Of a DNA stretch of 64,000 nucleotides, positions 1 to 8,597 are shown piece after piece. Position 1 is the stretch's first letter, and each line of letters opens with the position of its first letter. This DNA comes from Alphaproteobacteria bacterium (lineage in GTDB: Bacteria > Pseudomonadota > Alphaproteobacteria > Reyranellales > Reyranellaceae): positions 1-64,000 of the forward strand of contig JAFKFL010000010.1 of the NCBI GenBank assembly GCA_017308235.1, given 5' to 3'. Both the position numbers and the translations under genes were made by a program. Under the pieces are notes generated by a model that saw only the letters and a list, made by a program, of their open reading frames with translations, had not been told where the DNA came from and made no database searches.

Positions 1-146
1 AGATGCCCGACAACCCCATCGCCAAGGCCATCATCTTCCGCCCCGAGATCCGCTTCGACACCTCGCTCAACGGCACAACCCCCTACGCCGGCGGAAACAA
101 CGCCTCACAGTTCACAATCGCCTCCGACATCATCATCAAGTTCTGA
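1..146 (+). CDS. C-terminal end of a probable outer-membrane beta-barrel porin (BBP2-like), 5' truncated
   Basis: Only the last 48 or so codons are present; the reading frame enters from the left edge and ends with TGA at 144-146. The tail alternates polar and apolar residues (RPEIRFDTSLNG, then QFTIASDIIIKF) and ends in phenylalanine, the usual C-terminal signature of outer-membrane beta-barrels recognised by BamA. The R-x-E-x-R-x-D pattern followed by a terminal strand resembles putative beta-barrel porin-2 proteins, which are common in Bradyrhizobium-like genomes. The family assignment is an inference from this short tail, because the barrel body and signal peptide lie outside the window. 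Confidence 0.5.
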   Translation, partial: MPDNPIAKAIIFRPEIRFDTSLNGTTPYAGGNNASQFTIASDIIIKF

Positions 147-304
147 GCCCGGTTCCCCTGCTGTTCTCGATTTCTTACAAGGAAACCGAACCGACCTAAA
201 AAATGCATAAAAATTCCGATTGACCGGCCTACGCTGCGGCGCAATACCCGCCCGCCGTGCCGGTAGACTCTGCCGGACGGCAAAGGAAGGCCTCTCTCAG
301 TCAG

Positions 305-2197
305 ATGCCCAGGAATGGAACGTCCGGTCCGGCGAGCCACAAACGTTTGGCGCGGCTCACAATGGCTGCACTCGGCGTCGTGTTCGGCGACATCGGCACG
401 AGCCCGCTCTACACGGTCAACGCCTGCTTCAGCGACTTCACCGGGCTGAAGCCCGTGCCCGAAGACGTGTTCGGCATCCTGTCCTTGATCACCTGGGTGC
501 TGATCATCGTCGTCACGGTGAAATACGTTTCAGTCGTCATGCGTGCCGACAATCGCGGGGAAGGCGGCGTGCTTGCGCTGATGGCGCTGGTATCGCGCCG
601 AAGCGAATTCTCGGCCGGCCGCCGAAGGCTGTTCCTCATGCTGGGCATGGCCGGCGCAGCGCTGTTCTACGGCGACTGCCTGCTCACCCCGGCGGTCACG
701 GTGTTGAGTTCCATCGAAGGTCTCAACGTCGCCACGCCAGCGTTCGAGCCGCTGGTGATACCGCTGGCGCTTGGCGTGCTGACCGGCCTGTTCGCCGTCC
801 AGCGTGTCGGCACCGAAAGCGTCGGGCGCTGGTTCGGTCCGGTCATGCTCGTCTGGTTCGTTGTGCTTCTTGTCCTCGGCCTCAGCCAGATCGTCTACGC
901 ACCGCGTATCCTGCTTGCCATATCGCCCGTGCATGCTTTCGAATTCGCGCTCCGGCACGGTTTCGTTGCCTTCGTGGCTCTCGGCGCCGTCACGCTCGCC
1001 GTCACAGGCGCCGAGGCGCTTTACGCCGACATGGGTCATTTTGGTCCGAAGCCGATCCGGGTCGCCTGGCTTGCGCTGGTACTGCCATCACTACTGGCAA
1101 ACTACTACGGTCAGGGTGCGCTGTTGCTTTCCGATCCAACGGCTGCCGAGAACCCGTTCTTCCGCCTTGCCCCAACCTGGGCTCTCTATCCGCTGGTCGT
1201 GCTCGCAACCGCCGCGGCCGTGATCGCATCGCAGGCAACGATTTCCGGCGCTTTCTCGATGGCCCAGCAGGCTGCCCTGCTCGGCCTCAGTCCGCGCGTA
1301 CGCATCCAACACACCTCGGCCAGCGAATTCGGCCAGATCTACGTGCCGGCCATCAACTGGATGCAGCTCTTCGGCATCATCGTGCTGGTGCTTGCCTTCA
1401 AGTCTTCGAACAATCTTGCCGCCGCTTACGGAATCGCAGTGACCGGCACGATGCTGGTCACCACCCTGCTCGCGTTCGAGCTTGCCGTTGGCGCTTGGAA
1501 GTGGCGCTTACCGGTGGCGATCCCGCTCTTCGGCGGCTTCATGTTGGTCGATATCACGTTGATGTCGTCCAACATGATGAAGTTCCTGCAGGGTGGCTGG
1601 GTGCCACTGGCCCTGGCCGTGGTGGTCTTCGCCTCCATGTGGACGTGGCTCAAGGGCCGTACGGCGGTCGCGACGCGCGAGCAAGAAGGCTCGCTACCGA
1701 TGACGACGCTGCTCTCCAGCATCAATCCCAGTCGCGTGCATCGTCCGCAAGGCACCGCGGTTTATCTCACGGCCTTCTCCGGCAACGCGCCCAACTGCCT
1801 GCTGCACAATCTCAAGCACAACGAGGTGCTGCACGAACAGGTCGTCCTGCTCACCGTCGAAGTGCCAGACGAGCCTTACGTACCACCCAACGCTCGTGCG
1901 CAGATCGCCCATCTCGGCAAGGGCGTGCATCATGTCGTCTTGCGCTACGGCTTCATGGAACAACCTGACGTGCCACGCGATCTCATGCCCTTGGCTGAAC
2001 GCGGCGTGCCGGTCGATCCGATGCGCACATCCTATTTCGTCGGCCGCACCAGTTTCGTGGCGGCCAGTCGACCGCTGCTGCCGAGATGGCAGGAGAGGCT
2101 GTTCCTGGTGCTGGCCCGCTTCGCTTCGAGCGCCGGTGACTTCTTCCGACTCCCAGCCAATCGCGTGGTCGAGCTGGGCAGCCGAATCGAAATCTAG
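305..2197 (+). CDS. kup: Kup-family low-affinity potassium uptake transporter
   Basis: This is an inner-membrane K+/H+ symporter of the Kup/HAK/KT family. Read from the ATG at 305 it has 630 residues, the usual length. The family hallmark GVVFGDIGTSPLY is at about residues 24-36, followed by some twelve hydrophobic segments and a hydrophilic C-terminal domain from about residue 450. A GTG at 257 would add 16 residues but has no ribosome binding site; the ATG at 305 has AAGGAAGG upstream at 283-290, rather far at 14 bases, so the start is not certain. The gene stands alone: a porin gene ends upstream and a convergent hypothetical gene lies 6 bases downstream. I saw no riboswitch in the leader. 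Confidence 0.93.
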   Translation: MPRNGTSGPASHKRLARLTMAALGVVFGDIGTSPLYTVNACFSDFTGLKPVPEDVFGILSLITWVLIIVVTVKYVSVVMRADNRGEGGVLALMALVSRRSEFSAGRRRLFLMLGMAGAALFYGDCLLTPAVTVLSSIEGLNVATPAFEPLVIPLALGVLTGLFAVQRVGTESVGRWFGPVMLVWFVVLLVLGLSQIVYAPRILLAISPVHAFEFALRHGFVAFVALGAVTLAVTGAEALYADMGHFGPKPIRVAWLALVLPSLLANYYGQGALLLSDPTAAENPFFRLAPTWALYPLVVLATAAAVIASQATISGAFSMAQQAALLGLSPRVRIQHTSASEFGQIYVPAINWMQLFGIIVLVLAFKSSNNLAAAYGIAVTGTMLVTTLLAFELAVGAWKWRLPVAIPLFGGFMLVDITLMSSNMMKFLQGGWVPLALAVVVFASMWTWLKGRTAVATREQEGSLPMTTLLSSINPSRVHRPQGTAVYLTAFSGNAPNCLLHNLKHNEVLHEQVVLLTVEVPDEPYVPPNARAQIAHLGKGVHHVVLRYGFMEQPDVPRDLMPLAERGVPVDPMRTSYFVGRTSFVAASRPLLPRWQERLFLVLARFASSAGDFFRLPANRVVELGSRIEI

Positions 2198-2203
2198 CCG
2201 AGC

Positions 2204-2701
2204 TCAATTGATCAGCGCGCCGGCCTCTCCAGCGGACGGCGCGAGATGAAGTCCTGCTTGCTGCAGCGTCACCGCAAAGCTCTTCAACCGCTCCATCGCG
2301 ATCCGTGCCGCAGTCGGCATCATCAGCACGTCGAGGGAAGCGCCAAGCGGACCTAGGTGATCGCCCTGCGCCAGCCCGCAGAGCGCGAGGATCGTCGCCT
2401 CGTCACGGCTCACCTGCGAGCAAGTCGGCAGATGCACATCCAGAACGCGCCGCGCGCCAAAGAAGAGTGCATCCATGGCAATCGCGAAATCGGGCAACGC
2501 CTCGATCAGGCCCGCAACCTTGAAGCCACCGTGCAACGCCGACCCTTCGGTCGGCACAGCGCGGTCGCATTGCCACTGCCGGACGGCCCACAGGACGAAG
2601 CGCTCAGCGATCGGCAGTGAACAGGCGCAGCCCAGCCTGCCGCATCCCTCCCGTCGGGCCGCCTGATTCAGCCTAAGACCTTGTTCTGAAAGGATTCTCA
2701 T
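2204..2701 (-). CDS. Conserved hypothetical protein
   Basis: The product is 165 residues from the ATG at 2701, which is preceded by AGGA at proper spacing (GGCAGGAATGTC); an upstream in-frame ATG at 2746 lacks such a site. The protein is soluble. It has a short segment CGRLGCACSLPIAERF followed by an aromatic, Arg-rich stretch (VLWAVRQWQ), then a CSQVSRDE motif and a C-terminal helical part. The layout resembles small uncharacterised proteins of Rhizobiales, from memory of the pattern. No enzymatic motif is recognisable. It converges on kup with 6 bases between stop codons and diverges from the srf operon across a 188-base A+T-rich gap. Confidence 0.6.
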   Translation of the reverse strand: MRILSEQGLRLNQAARREGCGRLGCACSLPIAERFVLWAVRQWQCDRAVPTEGSALHGGFKVAGLIEALPDFAIAMDALFFGARRVLDVHLPTCSQVSRDEATILALCGLAQGDHLGPLGASLDVLMMPTAARIAMERLKSFAVTLQQAGLHLAPSAGEAGALIN

Positions 2702-2889
2702 GACATTCCTGCCTGGTCCAACATTCGCATTTTCTTGATTTTGCAACTCATTCGCAAATGATATTTGTGATTTCCGGCAAGAAGAGGCAGCTCAGTGCTT
2801 CGAATTTCCGTGAGCGCCAAGGGCTCACCATAAACAAGTCTGATTCGCCACTGATATGCTGACCTTCCATTGAAGGGCGTACGGGAAGA

Positions 2890-4137
2890 ATGGGCCAAGG
2901 CCCGACCCTAATCCTGACCACGCGATTGGGCGTCCGACCGCTCGGCGTCCGCGGCGAGCCGTTGCATGCCGTTGCAGGCCAGCTCCTGTCGGTCGTGCGC
3001 CGCCGGCTGGGCGACGGGCCGGCGGATCTGCTGGCCACCCCGCAATTGCGCGAGTCGGGAGACGGGATCGACTGGTACGCCGCGCGATCCGGCGAGGTGC
3101 GCCGCTTTGTCGACCTCTCCGAGGCCGAACGCAGCGAGGCTTTGCGCACGACCAATGCGCATCTTGAGTCGATCCGCAGCCTGGGTTCGCAACTCACCGC
3201 CTCGGGCACGAGCGACGAAGCGCGCCTCGTCGGCCGATCATTGCAATTGGCAACGACCCGTCCGTCCGACGACTTTATCTATCTGGTCGATGGCCAACCC
3301 GTCATCGTCGCGTGGGGCTACGAAGCCGATTCCGCCGCGAGCCTGCAGGCCATCGCCCCACCCTCCTTGCCCGTGGCCGCCGCCCCGACGCCATCGGCCA
3401 CGCTGGCCAGCGTGCCGGCATTGCCGTTGCCCGGGCGTTTTGGTCTCTCGTCATGGCTGGGCGCGCTGCTGTTCGGACTTCTTTTGCTGCTGGCGCTGCT
3501 GATCGCATCGTGGCTGCTGCGCACCTGTGCAGCGGCCGATCCATCGACCAACATCGCGACCCTGGAGACACCGGCGCCGCCAGCCCCTCCTCCGCCCCCT
3601 GATCCAACACCCGTGTTGAAGGCGTCGCTCAACGACGCGCAGGCCGACGAGAAGCACTTGAAGGCGCAGCTCGCTTCACTCGAGGCAGACCTCAAGAACA
3701 AGGTCGAGCAGTGCAAACCCGTCGAGCCGCCGAAACCGCCTCCGCCGCCCGTCGCGAAAGCACCGCCGCCTCCGCCGCCGGCCCCGCCGCCTCCGCAACA
3801 TGCGACTGCGCCACCGATCACCCGCCCGCCACCTGGCATGCTGCCTTGCGACTGGTCGGGCGATTCCGGCGGCGAGGGTGTCACACGCAACCGGCACTAT
3901 CTCGGCGACAAGCCCGGCTTCGTCTCGATCAACTACAATCTCTATGTGAAGCCGGACGACATCAAAGTGATCTATCGCGGCCAGGTGATCGCCGGCACTG
4001 GCGGACCGCGCAGCGGCCGCGGCGGCTTCGGATTCGACTGGAATCCGGTGGCCGGGGATTATTCCGTCGACGTCATCGTAACAGGAGAGCTGTGGGGAAC
4101 ACGATGGACCTATGCCATGGCCTGTCCGCGCCGCTGA
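2890..4137 (+). CDS. SrfA-like single-pass membrane protein, first copy
   Basis: The 415-residue product has an N-terminal domain (about 1-145) containing IDWY at 60-63 and a VDGQPVIVAWGYE segment at 133-145. One transmembrane helix follows at about 187-210, then a Pro-rich linker with a short coiled-coil-like stretch (about 243-275), and a C-terminal beta-rich domain (about 318-413) with GTGGPRSGRGG. The N-terminal pattern (LAxP, IDWY, GGxPVxxxWGF) is the one I associate with the SrfA family of enterobacterial srfABC loci. The next gene encodes a second copy with the same N-terminal layout but a different tail. It leads an operon (13-base gap to the next gene) ending with srfB, srfC and a Sel1 gene. 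Function is unknown; the tail is predicted to be periplasmic. Confidence 0.75.
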   Translation: MGQGPTLILTTRLGVRPLGVRGEPLHAVAGQLLSVVRRRLGDGPADLLATPQLRESGDGIDWYAARSGEVRRFVDLSEAERSEALRTTNAHLESIRSLGSQLTASGTSDEARLVGRSLQLATTRPSDDFIYLVDGQPVIVAWGYEADSAASLQAIAPPSLPVAAAPTPSATLASVPALPLPGRFGLSSWLGALLFGLLLLLALLIASWLLRTCAAADPSTNIATLETPAPPAPPPPPDPTPVLKASLNDAQADEKHLKAQLASLEADLKNKVEQCKPVEPPKPPPPPVAKAPPPPPPAPPPPQHATAPPITRPPPGMLPCDWSGDSGGEGVTRNRHYLGDKPGFVSINYNLYVKPDDIKVIYRGQVIAGTGGPRSGRGGFGFDWNPVAGDYSVDVIVTGELWGTRWTYAMACPRR

Positions 4138-4150
4138 TGGGAAGCTGAAA

Positions 4151-5575
4151 ATGGCTGGCCCCCTCCTCCGCAGTGAACCGCTTCAGCGCTACCGCGCGCT
4201 GGGTCTTTCCGGCGATCCGGTCTGGCGCGCGGCGGGTCAGTTGCGCACCGCCATCGTGCAACGGCTATCGCGCGAACACGCCGATCTGCTGGCGATCCCG
4301 GAGGTCGATCCGTCGGGCCGCCGCATCGATTGGTACGCACCGTTCGATGGCGACGTCCGCCAGCTCGCTGATCTTGGCGAGGTCGAACGCAGCGCGGTTC
4401 TCGACAAGGTCAGTCGGCTCCATGCCGATCTCGCGGGCCTCGCAGACACGATGGAGGCGCCCGATCGATCGAGCGCCGAGCGCAACTTTGCCAAGTTGCT
4501 GCGGCATGCGCTCACGGCCCCCGGTGAGGAAACGCTGCTTGTCGTAGGCGGTAGGCCGGTCATGACCTTCTGGGGCTTCTCGGCCGACGCGGCGCTTCCC
4601 GGCGTCTTTCTCGCCAGCCCGCCCAGGCCGCCGATGCGAACCGCACCGGCTGCCGAAGCCGTCATTGCCTCCGCTCCTGCCGCGGCCGTGGTCGGCTCGC
4701 GCCTGCGTTCAACCTGGTGGCAGTGGCTGTTGCTCGCCGCCTTCCTCCTGTTGCTGTTGGCCTTGCTTGCCTGGATCGTGCGGCCCTATCTGCCGCACAT
4801 CGAGCCAAGACTCGCCGCAGCGGCACGCGATCAGGCCCTCACTCTTCCCGTGCACCAACCCGTGGCATTGCAGCAGGCTCGGATCGAGACCTTGATCAAG
4901 GACAACGAGGACCTGCGGATCGAACTGGCGCGGCTCACCGATGAAGTGGCGCAACGTGGCGGCAATTGTGCCGCCGGCGTGATCGGACCAGGCGGCGTGA
5001 TCGTCGGGGCAACGAACGATGCTCCGATCGAGCGCGGCGCGGGTCCTGACGCCAAGGCCGGCGTCGACGTCAACATGGCCGAGAAGAACAAGGACCAGGG
5101 GCTCGACGACAAGACCAAGAACGATGGACCAAACGCCTCGGACAAGGACAAGCAGTCGGCCGAGAAGGACAAGCAGGAGAGGGACAAGAAGAACGAGCCC
5201 AAGCCCATGGTGGTGCCACCCGAGGCCAAGCAGAAACAGGATCTCGCCTTCCTCAAGGGCGACTGGCGGTCTCGCACTGGCCTCGCCACGCCGCAAGGCG
5301 AGAAGAATCTTCACCCTGCCTATACGCTCGATGACAAGGGCAAAGGCAAAGTAAGCTTCACGCAGCAAGATGGATCCACCTGCGAGGCGCCGGCAGAGGC
5401 ACGCTGGGACAATGGCAAGCTGGTAATCGAGGAGAAATCCAATCCCAAATGCACCGATGGCCGCACCTATGCGCGCAATATCGTCAACTGCGAGGTCGGC
5501 CAGGATGGTACGGCCCAATGCAACGGCAGCCAGCCCGGCGACAAGCGAAGCTACAGCGTGCAGATCGGCCGTTGA
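4151..5575 (+). CDS. SrfA-like single-pass membrane protein, second copy
   Basis: The 474-residue product starts at the ATG at 4151, which has GGGAAGC just upstream; an in-frame ATG at 4112 would overlap the previous gene. The N-terminal domain (1-148) carries LAIPE, IDWYAPFDGDV and VVGGRPVMTFWGF, the clearest SrfA-family pattern in the window. A transmembrane helix spans about 190-210, a short coiled coil about 238-268, and a highly charged Lys/Asp-rich linker about 308-352. A C-terminal domain (about 365-474) begins FLKGDWRSRTG and holds three cysteines, suggesting a small disulfide-bonded beta domain in the periplasm. The gene lies between the first copy and srfB. The shared N-terminus with unrelated tails suggests duplication and divergence. 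Confidence 0.8.
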   Translation: MAGPLLRSEPLQRYRALGLSGDPVWRAAGQLRTAIVQRLSREHADLLAIPEVDPSGRRIDWYAPFDGDVRQLADLGEVERSAVLDKVSRLHADLAGLADTMEAPDRSSAERNFAKLLRHALTAPGEETLLVVGGRPVMTFWGFSADAALPGVFLASPPRPPMRTAPAAEAVIASAPAAAVVGSRLRSTWWQWLLLAAFLLLLLALLAWIVRPYLPHIEPRLAAAARDQALTLPVHQPVALQQARIETLIKDNEDLRIELARLTDEVAQRGGNCAAGVIGPGGVIVGATNDAPIERGAGPDAKAGVDVNMAEKNKDQGLDDKTKNDGPNASDKDKQSAEKDKQERDKKNEPKPMVVPPEAKQKQDLAFLKGDWRSRTGLATPQGEKNLHPAYTLDDKGKGKVSFTQQDGSTCEAPAEARWDNGKLVIEEKSNPKCTDGRTYARNIVNCEVGQDGTAQCNGSQPGDKRSYSVQIGR

Positions 5576-5626
5576 TTTCCTAAACTCGAAACCCCAGTTG
5601 CACAGGCTCCCCGAGCACAGAATTCC

Positions 5627-8593
5627 ATGAGCGACCTTGCCCGCCTGCCGAGCTACCCCAGCCCGACGACATTGATCGCGCGCTCCGGCATCCAGTTCCT
5701 CGATTTCGGCTTCGATCCGGCCCGTTTGCGCATCCGTGAATGGGGCTTCCACGACAGCGCCGCGACCAAGGCCATCGACGATCTCGTGCAACTCGATTTC
5801 GACGAGGTGCGCGGCCAGTATGAGGTCGTGGAGGCCGGGCGCCGTCGCCCGGCCGATCCCAACCTCGTGGTGACCGCCAAAGACGCCGTCGCCCCCTTTC
5901 TCGACAAGTGGGTGCCCGTGCCTTTCCTGCAGGTCCGGCCGAACAACCAGTTCCGCGAAGGTCCAGCGGATTGGGCGCGCATTCGCGTGGTCGATCTCGA
6001 GGCGCGCTTCGGTGAAGGCTTCCGCGACGAGCAGGGCAATCGCTACCGCGTCGTCCTCGCCTTTGACACCGGCCTGATCGCCGAGGCCGAAGGCCGCGCC
6101 TATCTCGCACCGTCATCCAAGGACGTGACGTCCGGCGCCCTGTTCGCGCTGGCTCCGCAACAGCGCGCCAACCATTGGCTGTTGCGCCAGAGCTGGATGA
6201 ACCAGTGGCTGGAGGAGCTGTTTCGCGAGCTCCATCCGCGCGCCACGCTCGAGGAGATCGAGGGCGACATCAAGCAGAAGCCGCAGGAGGCGAGCGCACG
6301 CTATCTCGCCTTCCTTGGCCTGCTGGCCGACGCCGTCTCGTTCCCGCCGATCAAGCTGGTGGGCGATGCCGAGCGGCCCGGCCGGGGCGCGATCGAGGTC
6401 GACCTCGTGCTAGATGTCGGCAACTCGCGCACCTGCGGCCTGCTAATCGAGGCCGCAGGCGAACTCGGAGTCAATCTCAACGATTCCTACGAGCTGGCGT
6501 TGCGTGATCTCTCGCATCCCGAGAGCGTGCACATGAGGCCGTTCGAATCCCGCGTCGAGTTCGCCCAGGCCTGGTTCGGCAAGAACCACTTGTCGCGACA
6601 GGGCGGCCGGGCCGATGCCTTCGTATGGCCCACCATGACGCGAGTCGGTCCGGAAGCGACGCGGCTCGCCGCGCGCCGGCGCGGCACGGAAGGCAACACC
6701 GGAATGTCGAGCCCCAAGCGCTATCTGTGGGACGAGGATCCGCAGGCGCGCGAGTGGCGCTTCAACATCGCCTATGCCCAGGATCAGACCGCGATGCCGG
6801 CCGCCGCCGGCCCCATGGCGCAGCTCATCAACCAGAAGGGCGAGCCGCTGCATCTCGTCGAACCGGAGGCGGACAGCGCCGATCACCTGCCGGTGTTCGA
6901 GCCGCTCTACTCGCGCTCCTCGATCATGACCTTCGTGCTGTCGGAGATCCTTCTGCAGGCGCTGACGCTGATGAACTCGCCCCAGCAGCGCGGCCGGCGA
7001 GCCCATGCCGAGACGCCTCGCCGATTGCGGCGGATCGTGCTCACGCTGCCGACGGGCATGCCGCTTGCCGAACGCCTGATCTTCCGCAGGCGCGCCGAAG
7101 CGGCCCGCGATCTCGTCTGGGCGATGATGGGGTGGAAGCTCGATGATGCCGATGCGCCGCCGCCACGCGTCCTCACCGACTGGGACGAGGCAAGCTGCAC
7201 TCAGCTCGTCTATCTTTATACCGAGGTGGCACGCAACTTCGGCGGCGACGCCCGGCGCTTCTTCGAGATCGCCAGCAAGCCGCGCGGCAAGCCATCGGAC
7301 GGCACGCTTGCCATTGCCAGCATCGATGTCGGTGGCGGCACGACCGATCTCATCGTCAATCATTATCGTCTCGAAGGCGCCGGTACGTCCGTGACGCTGT
7401 TCCCCGAGCAGAAGTTTCGCGAAGGCTTCAGCGTTGCGGGCGACGACATCCTGCTGCGCGTCGTGCAGAGCCATGTCCTGCCGCCCATCGAAGCGGCCAT
7501 GCGCACGGCGGGGATCGCCAACCCTGCCGACCTGATGGCCGAGCTGGTGGGTGGCGACCGTGGCGGCGAGGACGTGATCCAGCGCAATCTGCGCCAGCAG
7601 TTCGCCTTGCAGATCGCCCATCCGATCGCACTCGAGCTTCTTAATGCCGCCGAAGACTACGACCCGACGTCAGGCGTGCTCGCAGCGGAGCCGCGGCTCT
7701 ATGAGTCGTTCTTCCCCGGCGGCTCGCGTCCGTCCGAGGAGGTCGTCACCTTCGTGAACGAGGCGGCCCGCAAGCGCGGCGCCAAGGACTTTGACCTCAA
7801 GACAACCGTGTTCCCGGTCGACCTTCCCGGCCTCGACAAGACGGTGCGGGCCGAGATGGCGCGCGTGCTGGCGCCGCTCGCCGAGATCGTGCACGCCTAT
7901 GATTGCGACATCCTGCTGCTGTCCGGTCGGCCCTCGCGCCTTCCCGGCATCCGCGCGTTGGTGATGGAGCTTCTGCCACTGCCGCCCGAGCGGGTGATCG
8001 CATTGCATGAATACCGGGTTGGCGCCTGGTATCCGTTCCGTGACGCCCGCCTCAGGGTGGACGATCCCAAGACCACGGTGGCGGTCGGCGCCATGATCGC
8101 AGCACTTGCCCAGTCGCAGCTCCCCGATTTCTCCTTCCGCTCCGACCTTCTGCGGTCCAAGAGCATTGCGCGCTTCATCGGCAAGCTCGACGGCGGTGGG
8201 CGGCTGCAGAAAGAAGACCTCGTCTATCGCGATGTCGATCTCGACAATCGCGAATACGAACTGCCCGAGGTCACCTTCGAGTTCCGCGGGCCCATGTGGC
8301 TCGGCGCGCGTCAGCTCGATCTCGCCCGCTGGCCGGCGGCGCGGCTCTATGCTCTGGAGTTCGCGCGGCCCGAATTTGCCGAGCGCCATGCGCGCGAGAC
8401 GCCCTTCAAGATCGCGCTCGCGCGGGTGAAGCCCAAGGACAAGGATTCGAACGACGTCGAACGTTTCCGTTTGCGCCAGGTTGTGAACCGCGATGGCCGT
8501 GCCGTCGCGCTCGACCGCTTGACGCTCCGACTGCAGACACTGCCGCGTCGTGAGGGCTATTGGCTCGACACCGGCATGCTCAAGACCGGGTAA
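5627..8593 (+). CDS. srfB: SrfB family protein, actin/Hsp70-like ATPase fold
   Basis: The product is 988 residues, the usual size for SrfB. Two glycine-rich phosphate-binding loops typical of the ASKHA (actin/Hsp70) fold are visible: DLVLDVGNSRTCGLL near residues 258-272 and ASIDVGGGTTDLIV near 561-575. An adenosine-type motif LLLSGRPSRLPG lies near 763. This supports ATP binding, and the protein lacks transmembrane segments. In Salmonella, srfA-C were named as SsrB-regulated factors; the biochemical role of SrfB is not settled to my knowledge. It sits between the SrfA-like membrane proteins and srfC, with only 4 bases to srfC, so the products probably act together. The ATG at 5627 has a weak ribosome binding site. 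Confidence 0.88.
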   Translation: MSDLARLPSYPSPTTLIARSGIQFLDFGFDPARLRIREWGFHDSAATKAIDDLVQLDFDEVRGQYEVVEAGRRRPADPNLVVTAKDAVAPFLDKWVPVPFLQVRPNNQFREGPADWARIRVVDLEARFGEGFRDEQGNRYRVVLAFDTGLIAEAEGRAYLAPSSKDVTSGALFALAPQQRANHWLLRQSWMNQWLEELFRELHPRATLEEIEGDIKQKPQEASARYLAFLGLLADAVSFPPIKLVGDAERPGRGAIEVDLVLDVGNSRTCGLLIEAAGELGVNLNDSYELALRDLSHPESVHMRPFESRVEFAQAWFGKNHLSRQGGRADAFVWPTMTRVGPEATRLAARRRGTEGNTGMSSPKRYLWDEDPQAREWRFNIAYAQDQTAMPAAAGPMAQLINQKGEPLHLVEPEADSADHLPVFEPLYSRSSIMTFVLSEILLQALTLMNSPQQRGRRAHAETPRRLRRIVLTLPTGMPLAERLIFRRRAEAARDLVWAMMGWKLDDADAPPPRVLTDWDEASCTQLVYLYTEVARNFGGDARRFFEIASKPRGKPSDGTLAIASIDVGGGTTDLIVNHYRLEGAGTSVTLFPEQKFREGFSVAGDDILLRVVQSHVLPPIEAAMRTAGIANPADLMAELVGGDRGGEDVIQRNLRQQFALQIAHPIALELLNAAEDYDPTSGVLAAEPRLYESFFPGGSRPSEEVVTFVNEAARKRGAKDFDLKTTVFPVDLPGLDKTVRAEMARVLAPLAEIVHAYDCDILLLSGRPSRLPGIRALVMELLPLPPERVIALHEYRVGAWYPFRDARLRVDDPKTTVAVGAMIAALAQSQLPDFSFRSDLLRSKSIARFIGKLDGGGRLQKEDLVYRDVDLDNREYELPEVTFEFRGPMWLGARQLDLARWPAARLYALEFARPEFAERHARETPFKIALARVKPKDKDSNDVERFRLRQVVNRDGRAVALDRLTLRLQTLPRREGYWLDTGMLKTG

Positions 8594-8597
8594 AAGT

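Noticed and set aside
220..1968. A 582-codon frame overlapping kup in another frame
   Set aside because: The translation is Arg-rich and without hydrophobic helices, whereas the other frame gives a full Kup transporter.
2735..2763. Possible sigma-70 promoter TTGATT with a TGATAT box before the srf operon
   Set aside because: The spacing is right but the -10 match is poor, and the A+T-rich gap would give such matches by chance.
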